A stretch of DNA of 64,000 nt from Branchiostoma belcheri (GCF_001625305.1 NW_017804464.1:3046122-3110121), one strand, 5' to 3'. Counted from the stretch's first letter, positions 22,301 through 34,131 are shown. Numbers and translations are program-made. The notes: generated by a model not told the origin, from the sequence alone.

Positions 22301-22866
22301 TAGTTAACATTATCTTCATAGGAAGAGACTGTTGTTGAAGGTGCCTAGCTGAAGTTGTCCCGCCATCAGCATCTCTTGTGGCTTCTTGCAAACTGGAGCC
22401 AGTGTGGTCTAAAATGTGAACGGAGAAACAGGTTCACTCAATTTGTTGAAGGTTTTTGACTTAGTGATGGTGTTATTTAAAATTCCAATGTAATGCTAGG
22501 TATGTTATAGGGAAGACTATCAAATTTCGTACCTGAAACGAACGATGTGTTGGAAAACCCTTCGACATCAGACATGTCTTTCCTAACGGGGTGTGGAGGT
22601 CGTTCCTGATGTCGCCTGTCAATGACAACATAGAATAAATTATCAAAATCATCTCACAATTTTTAATCTGGTCGTCGTTGAGGCTAACAACACACTCAAT
22701 AAGTATGCTTAAAAGGAACTATGGAATTGGATATGTCGATGTCAATATTTATGAACAAAAAGTAATTCCTACCTTCGGATGAAGAAAATGGCGGCAACCA
22801 CGATGATTACGAATACCACAGCAGATACACCCCCAGCCGCACCCGCTACCACTGACACTGGCGGAC
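19310..22866 (-). CDS. Tie: Kinase copy 1: transmembrane and kinase exons
   Basis: Exons are 22773-22866 (transmembrane), 22533-22615, 22175-22408 (juxtamembrane fused to the start of the kinase), 21881-21991, 21350-21552, 21023-21136, 20800-20870, 20601-20641, 20369-20465, 20001-20100 and 19310-19411. Motifs seen: glycine loop [37 protein letters not shown] (a Tie-type kinase insert), [43 protein letters not shown] and [12 protein letters not shown]. The activation segment has [10 protein letters not shown] where most receptor kinases have PVRWMA(I/L)E. The tail [20 protein letters not shown] is acidic and carries a YxNx (Grb2-type) site matching Tie2 TYVNT. Confidence 0.9.
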
Positions 22867-25800
22867 CTGAAAATGCACGGATAACAGGACACTAAGATGG
22901 AAAAATTACCGGCTCAAGTATTTTAATTCAGGTGACCTATATTTTTTTTTCTTTATTAAAACATTTAGGAGCAAAGTGGACAGGATGACGACACACTCAA
23001 GCCGGAGCTTATGTTCATGTCGCCATCTAACATTACAAAAATACAAAAGCAAATGCAAAAACAGACATGCAAAGCTTAATAATAACAGAATAGAACTAGA
23101 AAGGTAACATTTGCAAGCAAATGCAATATGTTTACCTCAGGATGGTCTTGCCTACGATTTAACGTTATACCTTTATTAGGAAAGGAAAGGTAGAAGGATA
23201 GTTTGCTTATATTACTGACTTTTATATGCTGTTTATAGAGTAACATCAACGTTATAACTGGGGAATTTGAATGTTTTTGCCGTTGTAAGGCCAAGTCTAC
23301 CCGTCTGCCACTCAAAGATCATTACCATAGACTAGTCTTGTAGTGCCATGTATAGGAGATACTAGGATATATAAAGTTACATACCACAGTACCAATGATT
23401 CACTCAGCACACACTCTTACCATGTTTGCAATTAGGCCACAGCATGTAACTTTAATCAATGACATCCTCTGCAGACTGCAAGTAAACTTCGAGTCTTTTT
23501 GACAGCTTTAGTTACAAAGGACTTTGCTGCGCTCATCTCACTACCTTATTACATTTTTGTAAATAGGAAACAGGACGTAGGCTGAAATAATAATGATGAT
23601 AAGTTTATTATTATTACAAATACATGACAGAAGGCTAATTGTAAATACGTATATCATACGAAATGATATACAATGATATGAAGAACTAATTCCTACAGTA
23701 CACTTTAGTCTTTATACTACAGTATATAAGATATATATCAAGCCAGTTTTGTTGGGTTTTACTTGTTCTTTTGATCGCCGAGCCAGTGAATATACCCACT
23801 TCTATAATAATTGTTCTTTGAAATTTTATATGAAAATCATTGCAATGATGATGAAAATCTACAGTTGTGTAAAATATTGGAACTACACACTCTATAAAAC
23901 CATACATACATACTTAAAAGCTATACATGACTTAACTGTTACATATATTATGCAAATTTAACATACATAATGAATATTTACTGGCCAAAATGGAGATATA
24001 ATGTGTTTCTAGAAATGGTTGTGATGTGTTGTATCCTTCTGTGGATGGCTGGGTTCAGCTCTGTTAGGTTCCTCCCCAGTTTCTCATGGACCAAGTTCTG
24101 CTTCCTTTCCTAGCAGAGGTCCAATCTTAAGAGTCTTATGAGGATACAAACAGGAGAGTAAGCATTTCAAATGTGATCAGAAACTGATATTATCCTTATT
24201 ATGTTTAGAGAGATAACTTCAGAATCACGGGATATGCATCATCGGGATACGGAATTTTTCGGGATAGGCGTCCCGAAAAATCCCGCGAGATATCCGCGTG
24301 TGGTGCGAGATCTCCAAGTCTACCGCGGGTCCTGTCACCGATGGCGGCGTGCCAAATGTTTATTTTTACGTCCTGTCGGGCGATCTGGGCAGGGCCAATA
24401 GAGCACCCTGACGTCAGTCAACTTTGCCAAAATTTTTATTCACCGATAGCACAGGAGTGTATATTGTGTATGACGCGTTCCTCACGCGGTAATAGGTGAA
24501 CTGCTACATTTTTACAAAGCTATTGTGCAGCGAAAAACTCACGAAAACTGTAAGAAAATAGCAGGAATGAATTTTTAATAACCCCTTCGTCTCCGGTGAG
24601 TTTCGGCAAGTTTATAAACCTTCAAATAAAATGGGGCGTACCGGCTGTAGTAGTAGTTGTATTTCATTGTGACATCTTGTACTAAACTGGCTTGTTGAGG
24701 TCTACTCATCTTCTCATAAGCAGACTGCGTCAAGTAGTCTCTGTATTACGAAAATTAGGAACGTTTGCACATCAAAATCCCGCGGCAAGCGTCTCACCCC
24801 TCACATGCAAACACGTACACATAAAATAAATAAACCCTTGCATCAACAATCAACGATCCGACCACGTCCATTGACGTACGTATTACCCTGAAAGCAAGTA
24901 CTTCCACGCGGCTGGCAAAAAATCTTCCGGTGGAAAAANNNNNNNNNNNNNNNNNNNNNNNNNNNNNNNNNNNNNNNNNNNNNNNNNNNNNNNNNNNNNN
25001 NNNNNNNNNNNNNNNNNNNNNNNNNNNNNNNNNNNNNNNNNNNNNNNNNNNNNNNNNNNNNNNNNNNNNNNNNNNNNNNNNNNNNNNNNNNNNNNNNNNN
25101 NNNNNNNNNNNNNNNNNNNNNNNNNNNNNNNNNNNNNNNNNNNNNNNNNNNNNNNNNNNNNNNNNNNNNNNNNNNNNNNNNNNNNNNNNNNNNNNNNNNN
25201 NNNNNNNNNNNNNNNNNNNNNNNNNNNNNNNNNNNNNNNNNNNNNNNNNNNNNNNNNNNNNNNNNNNNNNNNNNNNNNNNNNNNNNNNNNNNNNNNNNNN
25301 NNNNNNNNNNNNNNNNNNNNNNNNNNNNNNNNNNNNNNNNNNNNNNNNNNNNNNNNNNNNNNNNNNNNNNNNNNNNNNNNNNNNNNNNNNNNNNNNNNNN
25401 NNNNNNNNNNNNNNNNNNNNNNNNNNNNNNNNNNNNNNNNNNNNNNNNNNNNNNNNNNNNNNNNNNNNNNNNNNNNNNNNNNNNNNNNNNNNNNNNNNNN
25501 NNNNNNNNNNNNNNNNNNNNNNNNNNNNNNNNNNNNNNNNNNNNNNNNNNNNNNNNNNNNNNNNNGTGTAAATTATGAGTGTTTTTTTTATTTGAGCCGG
25601 CGGTGACATGCAAAAAATTACACAAAGTCGCCGGCGTTCTGTGGAAATCTGCAGTCCTAATTGTGGATATTGAACCCCAAATCCCAATGCAATATTCTCT
25701 ACTCGAGACTGGTATTCATATGACCGTATTTTACGAAGAAAAATGAAAACTGACCGCTGACATTGATCCACCGATCTCTTCTCGTGTCATACAAGGGCGG

Positions 25801-28800
25801 ATGCCCATATTTGGAAATCTCGGGTGTTCCGTGCGTAGCGCTAGGGTCATTGACCGCGGTTATCGAACACGCTGTTCCATTGTTCCATGGTTGTTCGAAT
25901 GTTCCAAACGCGTTCTTTTTGTTCGATTTTTGGCTTAAAATGCAACTTTTTTCACCCATTTTTTGCCAATAAAATCATTTTCTGACATCTATGTTGGCCA
26001 AAATGACCAAGGTTCAATGTCTAACGTACCAACCTACCAGCATGCTGAATTTCATTTTCCTCCAAGCTCTAATCACGAAAATATGGACGTTTTTTAGGTG
26101 TTTGGAACGGAAGAGGAGGAAGAGGAAGAGGAAACAGAGCAAATATAATATGTTTCCTTCGGTAAACATAATAAATAAGGTACCTATATTCATAACAGCC
26201 ATATAATTGTACGTTAATGCACGTAGAGTTGTGATGAATTTGCTTACCTGCTGGGCAAGCCGGTAGATCCGGACATGTCTGTGTCTCACTCGCTGCTCCC
26301 TCACAGTCCTGTCCGCCGTATGCAGGACTGGGGTTGTCACATGTCCGTGTTCTGGTTCTGGTGCCGTTACCACAGGATGCACTACAGCTGGACCAGTCAT
26401 CCCATTCCGACCAGCCTCCATTAACTGAAATCAATATATATGAATCTTTACTGTCTTCTTTTATAAAGATATTCATCAAACAGTTAGATCGAGTTTGTAT
26501 GTATCTGAAGCCGGAAAGGGGTTGAGAGGTTGGACACAGGAGTCTCTGTCCAGCTGCCTGATGGAAGCTGTTTGTACAGCAATAACGTGTCGACTATCGG
26601 CCCATCTCCGTCAATCGACACAATGTTCAAGTCGACGATTACAAACAAAAATCCATTCTCTGTAGGTCTGGGTGGCTCTTTTGGAACTGGCTGGACTAAA
26701 ATAAAGAGCGACACGTATAAGCTAACTCGTCTGTGGATAGACATACTAAGCTTTGAGGGTGTCAAACACCCATTTTTGTGTATGTAAATGAAATCATTTG
26801 TCTTGTTAAGTCCCCACCTTTCAGGTATATGTAGGCACGGTGAGAAATGCTCGATCCCGCGATGGTTTGCACTCTACAGTCGTACTGTCCTTCCTCTGAG
26901 GATGTCACAGCGGTGATGGTGAAAGTTGCTCGCAGTGTTTCTCCAGTCGATGCTACACTTGCTGGTCGGTAGTCTCTTCCAGTTCTGAGGTTCCTCAGGA
27001 GAATGTTGTCCTGGGTTGGAGGAGGGTCTCCGTCCGCAGCGCAGGTTATGGTCACGTCCTGCCCGGTGTTTACCTCGATGTTGCTGGTAGGATCTTCGGT
27101 AAAGGACGGCGCGCGGCCTGTTAGGTGAAAACATGCGGAAGTGGCTCACGTGATAGTTCCTACACTCCTACCTTTTTGTTATTCACAACTTGGAAATCCT
27201 GGACCTCAGGGTACAAAGCTGACTAAACAGTAATATTTGAAGACGACTAGCTATAGATTTTGATGATTTACCTGTCACTGTTATCATGCCCCTGTAAAAA
27301 TATCGCTCTCCTTGGTAGTCTACTCTACAGTTGAGTTCCACATCTCCCAGCACTGTCGGTGGAGTGAAGCTCCATGTCTTCTGACGGGCTGACTCCGAGG
27401 TCTCAGCTGTAGGAGTGACCTGAGTCACATTATACTCTAACCTCATGTCAGGACAGTCTTCAGTAGTCCAGGGATGACAACTGCAGGTCACGTTAGCAGA
27501 TGTGGATGCAGCATTTGTGATGTGAACCGTCACGGGCAGGACGAAGATGCGGAATTCTGTGTAGAAGGTGGGCATCATTATAAAATGGTGTTCTTTTTTA
27601 CCTTAAGTGTAATTTCTAGAACTTTTGAACAGTTGGTAATCATATGTTGTATACAGTTAGAAGAAACATTGTGAGTACTGTCAAGCATTAACGGCAGTAT
27701 TTTGTACAGTTAAACTTGTGGTTTGTACATAGGTGTAGTAAATGACTTATTGGGCTACCGTTTACATTCTACTAGTAAGAATTCCAAATTGTTTCGAGTT
27801 TTCCATCTTTCGGGTACCCAAAAAGCTCATGTTCTTGTATGGTTTGTCAATCAGATATGAAGGTGTTTGTGCACCTGTAAAGCAAAACGCCAATACTTAC
27901 TCTTTTCTTCACAACTTGGACCTCTCCAATCGCCGGTACAGAGGCAGCCTTTATTTACGTCACATGTTCCTCCGTTATTGCAGTCACACCTCTGAGTACA
28001 GCCTGGACCGTATTCATTCGTACCACATGCTATTGGAAATGTAGTCACGAATGACCAATACTGATAATCACATGAATAAAATATGTTTTGCTAGATTACT
28101 GCTATACACATCATACGCATTCAAACACATTTCAGAAAGCCAATTCAGTTTGAATTAAGAACACGAATAACTGCCTCTTACTTGTATTACAGTCGAATCC
28201 CTTGTACCCGTTGGCGCACTCACAGCCGTAAGGATCCGGCAGACAGATGAGGGACTTCTGACAGGTCCTTCCGCCGTCATTACAGGACCACTGACACGAC
28301 TGGCCGTACTGGGAGGACTGGAGACAGGCTGGAATAGAGGCACTTTAAATTTGTTTTTCTTTTAGGATAATCATTTCTCTTTACTAAACTCGTTACTCCA
28401 CTCCAACGAATAAGAGATACACAAGGCAAAATGACATTATCCGAGGGTACCAAAAAGTGATATTGAACGACGTGGTTGTTCAATTACCTAGTTCACAATT
28501 GTCTCCATAGAATCCCGGCGGACAGATACAGGAGCCGCCCTGATCACAACGACCTCCGTGATAACACAGGCAGGGGAGGGAGCAGTCAGGTCCCGAGCGG
28601 TCTGGGGGACAGGCTAGACAAACATTGTAACGCAAACAAAGAAAATCAACAGGGCTAAACGCAAATAGAGTCACATTCTAATGTATTAATTACACTTCTG
28701 CAATCTGCATAAGTATATAGAAAGAAAGGAAAGGTCCCATTCTACTCTGTGCGGAGCATCGGGGTGGCGCCCATCTCCATTTCTTTAGCCCTTGGGCCAC

Positions 28801-31692
28801 ACAGTTGTGCAATCACTATAGCAGGGGGCTAGTCCGCTGGTAGTGTTGTGTGTACGACCTTCCCATACTCTTTCTCATAGATACTGAGTGCAAAGTAGAG
28901 AAAGCAGTATGTACCATTTTTAAAGTCTTTGGTGTGACTCGGCCGGGGATTGAACTCACGACCTTCCGGCTACAAAGCGAGTACTCTACTGATTGAGCTA
29001 TTGTACCGGTCTATTGTATAAGTATATACAGGAAATTGAAATCACCTTGCCTAGTATACGCTTAAAGCAAATGAAAGCATAGCTCTTATTAGAAATACGC
29101 ATGTTCGTGTCTCGTCTATTCGTGTATCTATTTTGAGACGAGTTAGGGTTAATCTAAATAGAGATACATTTGTGATAAAATTTAGATACCTGAAACAATA
29201 AGTCTGATGTAGCTCACGAGTTTGTCTGTGTATGACCCATCGTTGTACATGATGACGTAGGTCCCATCGTCTGCTGCAGTCACGCTGTTGAGTACTAACT
29301 CAAACTCCCCGTGTTGACCTCCATGTGGTGTAGAGGCGGCTGTTGTCCCGTTCGTTTTCCTAAGCGCGATATTTGCCCGACTACCGACTGGTCCGGGTCC
29401 GTAGATTGGGCTACACCATGACGTCGTCGTTACCTTTATCCTGACGTCATTCCCAATAGTAACGCGGTAGGTGTAGGCGAGGGGCTTCAGGCAGGCTGTT
29501 TATGCAAAATAAATTATATCAATAAAAGCATAGACCATCGCCAATCAGTCTGAACGATAAACATCTCTATACACTTACAGCACCGACTGTGGTTTTTAGA
29601 CAGACATGGACTGATCATTGGCCATAATATTTTTGACATGTGTCATATATTTCTCGCCTATTGATGGCTGCATTGTAAAGCAATAAAACAAAGTAATAAA
29701 GACTAAAAAGGTGCCCGCCAAAGTACATTACTCGGGCTCCCATTCATGATTGATTGTCTATATCAGTTACCGCCCAAGCACTCCCGTTGATGGTACGTAA
29801 TTGTTATATACAGAAAGGTTGAAATACAAGTAGGTCACTTTCTCACCTGTATCAAGAATTTTGACAGTAGACACCTTCCTGGTGACACCATCTTTAGTCC
29901 CACTGCAGGAGAAAACTCCGATGACTTCCTTTCTCTGGGTGTCAGTAGTGGGTAGTGGTGTATTGATTGTTGTTTGCACCCTCGTTGGTGCCAAATGCGT
30001 CGGGGTTGCGGCTGTTGACCTTCGCCTTGTGAAAGCGTTTCCACCTGGTGAGTATTCTACCTTGAGATAATAGTCGTCTGTGTTCGAAAGAGAACCCCGC
30101 ACAGTCCCGTCTGTGATACAGGTCAGCACAGTGGAGCCGTCTGCTGGGATGTCTGGTGGTTGTAGATGAGGGATGAGAGGGTACTGGTTCAGGATAGCCA
30201 CATCGACTCCACCTGAAATAACATCACAGTTAGGCCAACAATATAAGCTGAAGATAGAGTTTTAAGTTTCATATGAAATTTTCGTCTATGTTCCTCTGCC
30301 TTTAACTACATGTATTGTGTGTGTGAAGGGGGTGCTATTCGAATGATGAATCCTTTCTTGGTATAAGCTATTTTTTGTGTGAAAATTTTCACACAGCTAT
30401 TCAAATAAACAGCAAAACAAATGAGCAAATCCCCTACGATAATTCTATTACCCATATATATTCAAATGACGGACGTTTAAATGACCGAAGTGATCAACAA
30501 TAAACATTACGGATGTATTATTCGAAGTAAAATACAAACAAGAATTCCGAGATCTCATACCTCCATGAAATGATATGTAAATGTAAATTTCTTCTTTAAT
30601 TATGCAAATTACCCCTGCATTAACATGATATATGCATCATGATGTATGTTAACTTGTGATTAAGTTACAGATGTCCCAAGTATGACATTCCCATCATTCA
30701 CCATTAAGAAATCATGGAATTTTTGCACAAATTATGCAAATTAGGTCATCATTTGCATAATTAGTATCTGTTGATGTTCCGCCTGCCACAGGTTACATAC
30801 ATTACATGTATGAAAGTAGTATAATGTAAAACACTGTAATTATAGAATGTCCTCATTAATTATGCAAATAAAGTCCTCATTTGCATAATTTGCATTTAAT
30901 CATGTACATCTCTCTCTCAGCTACCTACACACCAAAAATTATGAAAATATGTTGTTCCTATCTGGACTTATTGGCTTTTAAACATTTCACCAGAAAGTGT
31001 CCTGCAGTTCCAGAACAAACTGCTAGGGGGACCAAACTCACACCACTTATTCCTGACAGGAAAAGCTATCTGTCACCAAAACATCAAGACCATAGCATGT
31101 TCAGGACAAAAGATACAAAAACCGGAAGTTCTGCTGCAGTACCAAGGTCATCCACCAGGAGGCCCATATTTGACCTTGACGTTTGTCTTCCTAAGACTTA
31201 CCAACATACCAAATATCATCATAATCCATAAAGGCGTTCTGAAGTTATGCTGACCACAAAGTTGCGGAAACACACACAGACACACACACAGACATACATA
31301 CATACATACATACATACATACATACATACAGACAGACACGCCAAAAACAATACCTCCATTTTTCCTGGAGGTAATGAGCAATTTTAACTCGAGTTTAGCT
31401 ATCGTGGGACAGTTCTATATTTTGTTCGGCTCACTGCCAACAGTGGTACACTATGTGTACACCACTACATGGGGGTATTATTCCATATACGACGGTTATT
31501 TCTAGATTCTAGATATAGTTAGCACGCGCAAAATCTAGTGCTAGTTCCATACCAACGTACGTCTCACTGGCACCCAAGAAATACATGTATACCACTGTCC
31601 CTACAACTGAGATGTTGAGAAATCTCACCTGAGTATAAAGCAGGAGTGATAAACAGAACTCCGACAAGGAAGTACCGTCCGAAATTCGCCAT
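19310..31692 (-). CDS. Tie: Tie-like receptor tyrosine kinase, copy 1 (damaged FN3 exon, assembly gap)
   Basis: The exons match the intact kinase gene (47169-55822) one for one, except that the FN3 exon has lost its 3' half and donor, and two juxtamembrane exons are fused. Leaving the FN3 exon out gives 20 exons, 3150 nt and 1049 aa in frame, because all ectodomain introns are phase 1. A receptor lacking FN3 is therefore possible. The kinase domain keeps all catalytic motifs. The TSP1-to-transmembrane intron is about 3.4 kb here, against about 270 bases in the intact copy, and holds 627 N. It is likely a functional or recently damaged tandem duplicate. Tie kinases are activated at the cell surface by ligand-driven clustering. 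Confidence 0.82.
19632..19945. repeat. Interspersed intronic repeat (GTAACATTTGC family), copy 2
   Basis: The same element as at 9841-10098 and 47503-47806, here expanded by a (GAA)n tract near 19874-19908. It lies in the last intron of kinase copy 1; the copy at 47503-47806 is in the equivalent intron of the other kinase, so that pair is probably inherited from the gene duplication. Confidence 0.5.
21217..21291. mobile_element. 75-bp MITE with 9-bp target duplication
   Basis: The element runs from TAGCCTGG to CCAGGCTA and is flanked by CAATATTTG (21208-21216) and CAACATTTG (21292-21300). The equivalent intron of the intact kinase gene reads straight through CAATATTTGCTGC near 49165-49185, so it is an empty site. 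The 8-9 bp duplication suggests a hAT-like or Mutator-like family. Confidence 0.8.
21578..21660. repeat. Short tandem TAGTCTAGTACTT repeats
   Basis: About three copies of a 13-base TTTAGTCTAGTAC-like unit next to GTACTAGTGTAC, in a kinase intron. The matching intron of the other kinase lacks it. Confidence 0.6.
24395..24600 (+). promoter_or_regulatory. CpG-rich patch with CCAAT box, CRE and a downstream donor site
   Basis: In the oversized intron of kinase copy 1, a CG-rich stretch (about 24215-24500) has a CCAAT at 24395-24399, a perfect palindromic CRE TGACGTCA at 24409-24416, and 180 bases on a consensus donor CTCCG|GTGAGT (24596) on the plus strand. This resembles a promoter with a first noncoding exon. 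The assembly gap begins 340 bases downstream, so the rest cannot be seen. A 10-bp perfect hairpin (TTTTTCGGGA/TCCCGAAAAA) lies at about 24257-24283. Confidence 0.3.
24939..25565. other. Assembly gap (627 N)
   Basis: A run of N inside the TSP1-to-transmembrane intron of kinase copy 1. Open frames reported across it are artefacts. Sequence on both sides (about 23350-24938 and 25566-26090) has no counterpart in the short equivalent intron of the other receptor genes, so it is inserted material or a scaffold join. Confidence 0.98.
26248..31692 (-). CDS. Tie: Kinase copy 1: signal peptide and ectodomain exons
   Basis: Exons are 31629-31692 (signal peptide, [14 protein letters not shown]), 29847-30212 (Ig1), 29190-29495 (Ig-like 2), 28488-28613, 28182-28328 and 27901-28029 (EGF1-3), 27272-27556 (95-aa Cys module, [14 protein letters not shown]), 26818-27117 (Ig, [10 protein letters not shown]) and 26248-26424 (TSP1, [10 protein letters not shown]). 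The truncated FN3 exon at about 26535-26695 is listed separately. Each exon begins and ends in phase 1. The EGF2 exon differs from the phosphatase EGF2 exon at only about 7 of 147 bases. Confidence 0.85.
26535..26695 (-). pseudogene. Truncated FN3 exon in kinase copy 1
   Basis: From the acceptor (exon edge 26695) the sequence reads VQPVPKEPP through [10 protein letters not shown], parallel to the intact FN3 exon at 51546-51845. It then jumps directly into sequence matching the next intron (compare the bases after 26530 with 51430-51455). A deletion has removed the second half of the FN3 domain and its splice donor; reading on gives a stop within about 15 codons. Exon skipping would keep the frame. 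Confidence 0.8.
28725..29015 (-). mobile_element. tRNA-Thr-like SINE
   Basis: On the minus strand the head reads TAGCTCAATCAGTAGAG (A box), then a TTTGTAG anticodon-loop-like segment (TGT), then GTGAGTTCAATCCCC (B box). The acceptor and anticodon stems do not pair well, and about 200 bases of non-tRNA body follow, so this is a SINE and not a working tRNA gene. It is in the intron between the EGF1 and Ig2 exons of kinase copy 1. Confidence 0.6.
30557..31376. mobile_element. About 820-bp TIR element, copy 1
   Basis: It starts ATACCTCCATGAAAT and ends AAATGGAGG-like sequence followed by TGGAGGTAAT, so the termini are inverted versions of TACCTCCATGAAA. A second copy is at 40674-41459 with the same order of internal blocks. 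The interior carries several ATGCAAAT/ATTTGCAT octamers and a (CATA)n/(CA)n tract near the 3' end. There is no coding ORF, so it is a non-autonomous DNA transposon. It sits in intron 1 of kinase copy 1. Confidence 0.7.
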
Positions 31693-32039
31693 GTTGTTCC
31701 GTCTCTTTGCCAACTGTGATCTATGTTTGCTAAGGTCCTTTGTCCCGCGTAATTTAAACACTTACAGGTCACAAGTCATGGGACCAAGACATAAATACCT
31801 GTAGGAGGATTTGGTTGTTATCGCAATGACGTCTTTAACAACTGTGGGTGAGCTTGCTAGTATAATTTGCCACAGGGTGTGGCTGCAGAAGACTTTGTTA
31901 CGCCAGGTGAAATGGAATGGTCCTATACTAACATTTACTTCGCACGTAGATTGTTCCTTGACGTACATGTACACAACACGCAAAATCCCCGCCCCCCACC
32001 CTCCAATCGCACGTTAACATTGTGTGGTGCATGTAAACG

Positions 32040-34131
32040 TCGTGTTAGTGTTGGATGGAAGAAATCGTGATATATGTAGCGCTAAGGGTCAGATATAGTA
32101 ATCAAACGATCTCCCACCTTCGTATTTAGCTTGACCAGACGACTGTACAACATGGAACTTGAAGGTTCTGAGTACAAATTGTATATAGTTGTCTTCTTTA
32201 TTTTGCAAACTTAACAGGAACCTTATAACGTGTTTTAAACCAAATAAAATAACACGTTCGTGTCAATTATTTGGGTGCTAGATAAAGCGTACCGTATAAC
32301 TACTATGCCTCGCAAGTGTGCGCATAACTAGAACCGTTTGTGCTTATCGCCCTTTTAAAGCGTACTGAACAGAGTATGTCCATTTCAAATGTCAGTAAGC
32401 ACTTCAGAGAATATATTTATAATCAAGGTAACAGAATATAACACAGGTAAGAAGGAAGTGTTGAAAAATTAACTCAAATTGATATTTGTTCTGTTAGTAG
32501 ATGTGGTTAACATGAAACGGACATTTCTCGATCATCCCCTCCACCTCATATAGACAGCACGATACCTTGTAAGGCAAACATTTAAAAATAAAAGAACATT
32601 TGAAAAATATTGGTCTATATACAAGTATTATTTGGCTCATTGGATTATAACTATTTTACTTGAATGATGTAAATATAAGTACTTAAGCTGGGCGACAGAG
32701 TTAAAAATGACATTATGAAACCGAAGGTGGCCATGGTAAACGCTACCTGATTCAAAAGTTCTTAATAACCAATCTGTATGAGATAAAAATATCACTTTTA
32801 AGAAACAAAACAGTGTAGAGCTGACTAAAGACACATTTAACAGCACTGAACCACACCCACACTGACATGTAGACATGTTATTAATGTGATTACTAATTAC
32901 GTTGACGGTACTAAACATAAGTACAAATGAACAGGTGACAAAATCAACTCAACAAAAGTGTTATTGTTAGTAAATATAGTTAACACGCACGTGAAAATTC
33001 CAAACCATTCCTTCCACCTCATACAGACAACACGAAGCCTTGCAAGGAATATATGTAGTATGACAACATTTTGCAAGCATATATATGCATTTGCAAAATT
33101 CAAACAAACATTTTTACTTGAATGGTGTAGACATCAGTACTCATGCTATAATTTATAATAAATGGAACAAGGTGGTAAACGATATTGATTAAAAAGTACT
33201 TAATCCAATGGCATTATGATAAAAGTGACTTCACAGAGACAAAGACAGTCTATGGCGGACAAAGCACACTTTACCAACACTTAACCACAGATACATTGAC
33301 ATATACATAGGTAGAAGTCAACCTGTTCTTCCTATCCTGTGATGCATCACCACCGTCATCCATGTCATCATTGTCATCAGAGTCAATCATCGCGTACTCG
33401 AAATCGTCATCGTTCTCAATGTTGACGTAGCTCTGAAACAAGACGTAAAAATGATATGAAAACCTCGAAACCTCCCCAATCCATGAATTACTGGTAACAA
33501 TTGAGTGATTTATTTATCTGGTAAAATTGTGAAAGCAATCACTCCCAGCAAACGTCCTAATGTCATAGGTTGATTGTACTTAAGTTGCACAATCTGACAA
33601 GCATTTAAGCTTATTAATTACATATATATTAGCCATATGCTTTGTTGCATTTGTCCTGTGTATGTGGTATAGAAATTGTAGAATATCATAGAAATTGATG
33701 TCCCTAAATACAGTATAGTTTAGACACTGATATATAACTGCACACTCACGCTCTTGTCCTCCATCATGCCCTTCAGCTGTTCCATCAGGTCAGAGAAGGT
33801 CGGTCTGTCCTCAGGACGGCGCTGCCAGCACTGCAGCATCATCTGGTACCTGATAGTAAACAATATTTCAGTACTTTCAATGATATATCTCTTTTTGTTA
33901 TGATTGTTTGTTTCGTCATGACTGTAATTTTGCTAGATAGAAAGCAACCCATATTCATTTTATTTTTATTCATATGTCATATTCCACCATTAGAATCATA
34001 TCAATCTGAACAAGGAACTATAGTAGAGATACATATAGTATATTGCATTCACGGAGAAATTGAAGGATGCAGCTATTGGGTACACGTATATAGAAGGTCA
34101 ATGCAAAACGTACAAGTCTTCATCACAGTTC
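32040..34131. repeat. Segmental duplication of the 3' end of kinase copy 1
   Basis: Sequence from about 32040 to 34131 repeats about 18280-20380: the 3' flank, the last two exons and the intron between them. The intron part 33850-34120 is almost identical to 20101-20370, indicating a recent copy. Similarity stops inside the preceding exon, about 14 bases from its end, at 34131. The stretch 31693-32039 to its left is the upstream flank of kinase copy 1; I see no gene in it. Confidence 0.75.
33271..33849 (-). pseudogene. Remnant of Tie-like kinase: last two exons only
   Basis: Exon 33750-33849 encodes [18 protein letters not shown] through MMEDKS, and exon 33271-33432 encodes the tail beginning [21 protein letters not shown] one-base loss relative to the other copies (GCATCA for GCATTCA) shifts the tail into a longer frame ending at 33271. 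No upstream kinase exons exist between 34131 and the next gene, so this is a nonfunctional duplicate. Confidence 0.8.

Noticed and set aside
24794-25771. Long open frames across the N run
   Set aside because: They consist almost entirely of unknown residues; the gap creates the apparent ORF.
28940-29015. A functional tRNA-Thr gene
   Set aside because: The acceptor and anticodon stems do not pair and a long SINE body is attached.
31285-31330. CRISPR-like or structured repeat array
   Set aside because: It is a simple (CATA)n microsatellite inside a TIR element.
33271-33849. Alternative last exons of kinase copy 1
   Set aside because: They lie upstream of that gene's first exon on the same strand, so they cannot be its 3' exons; a partial duplication explains them.
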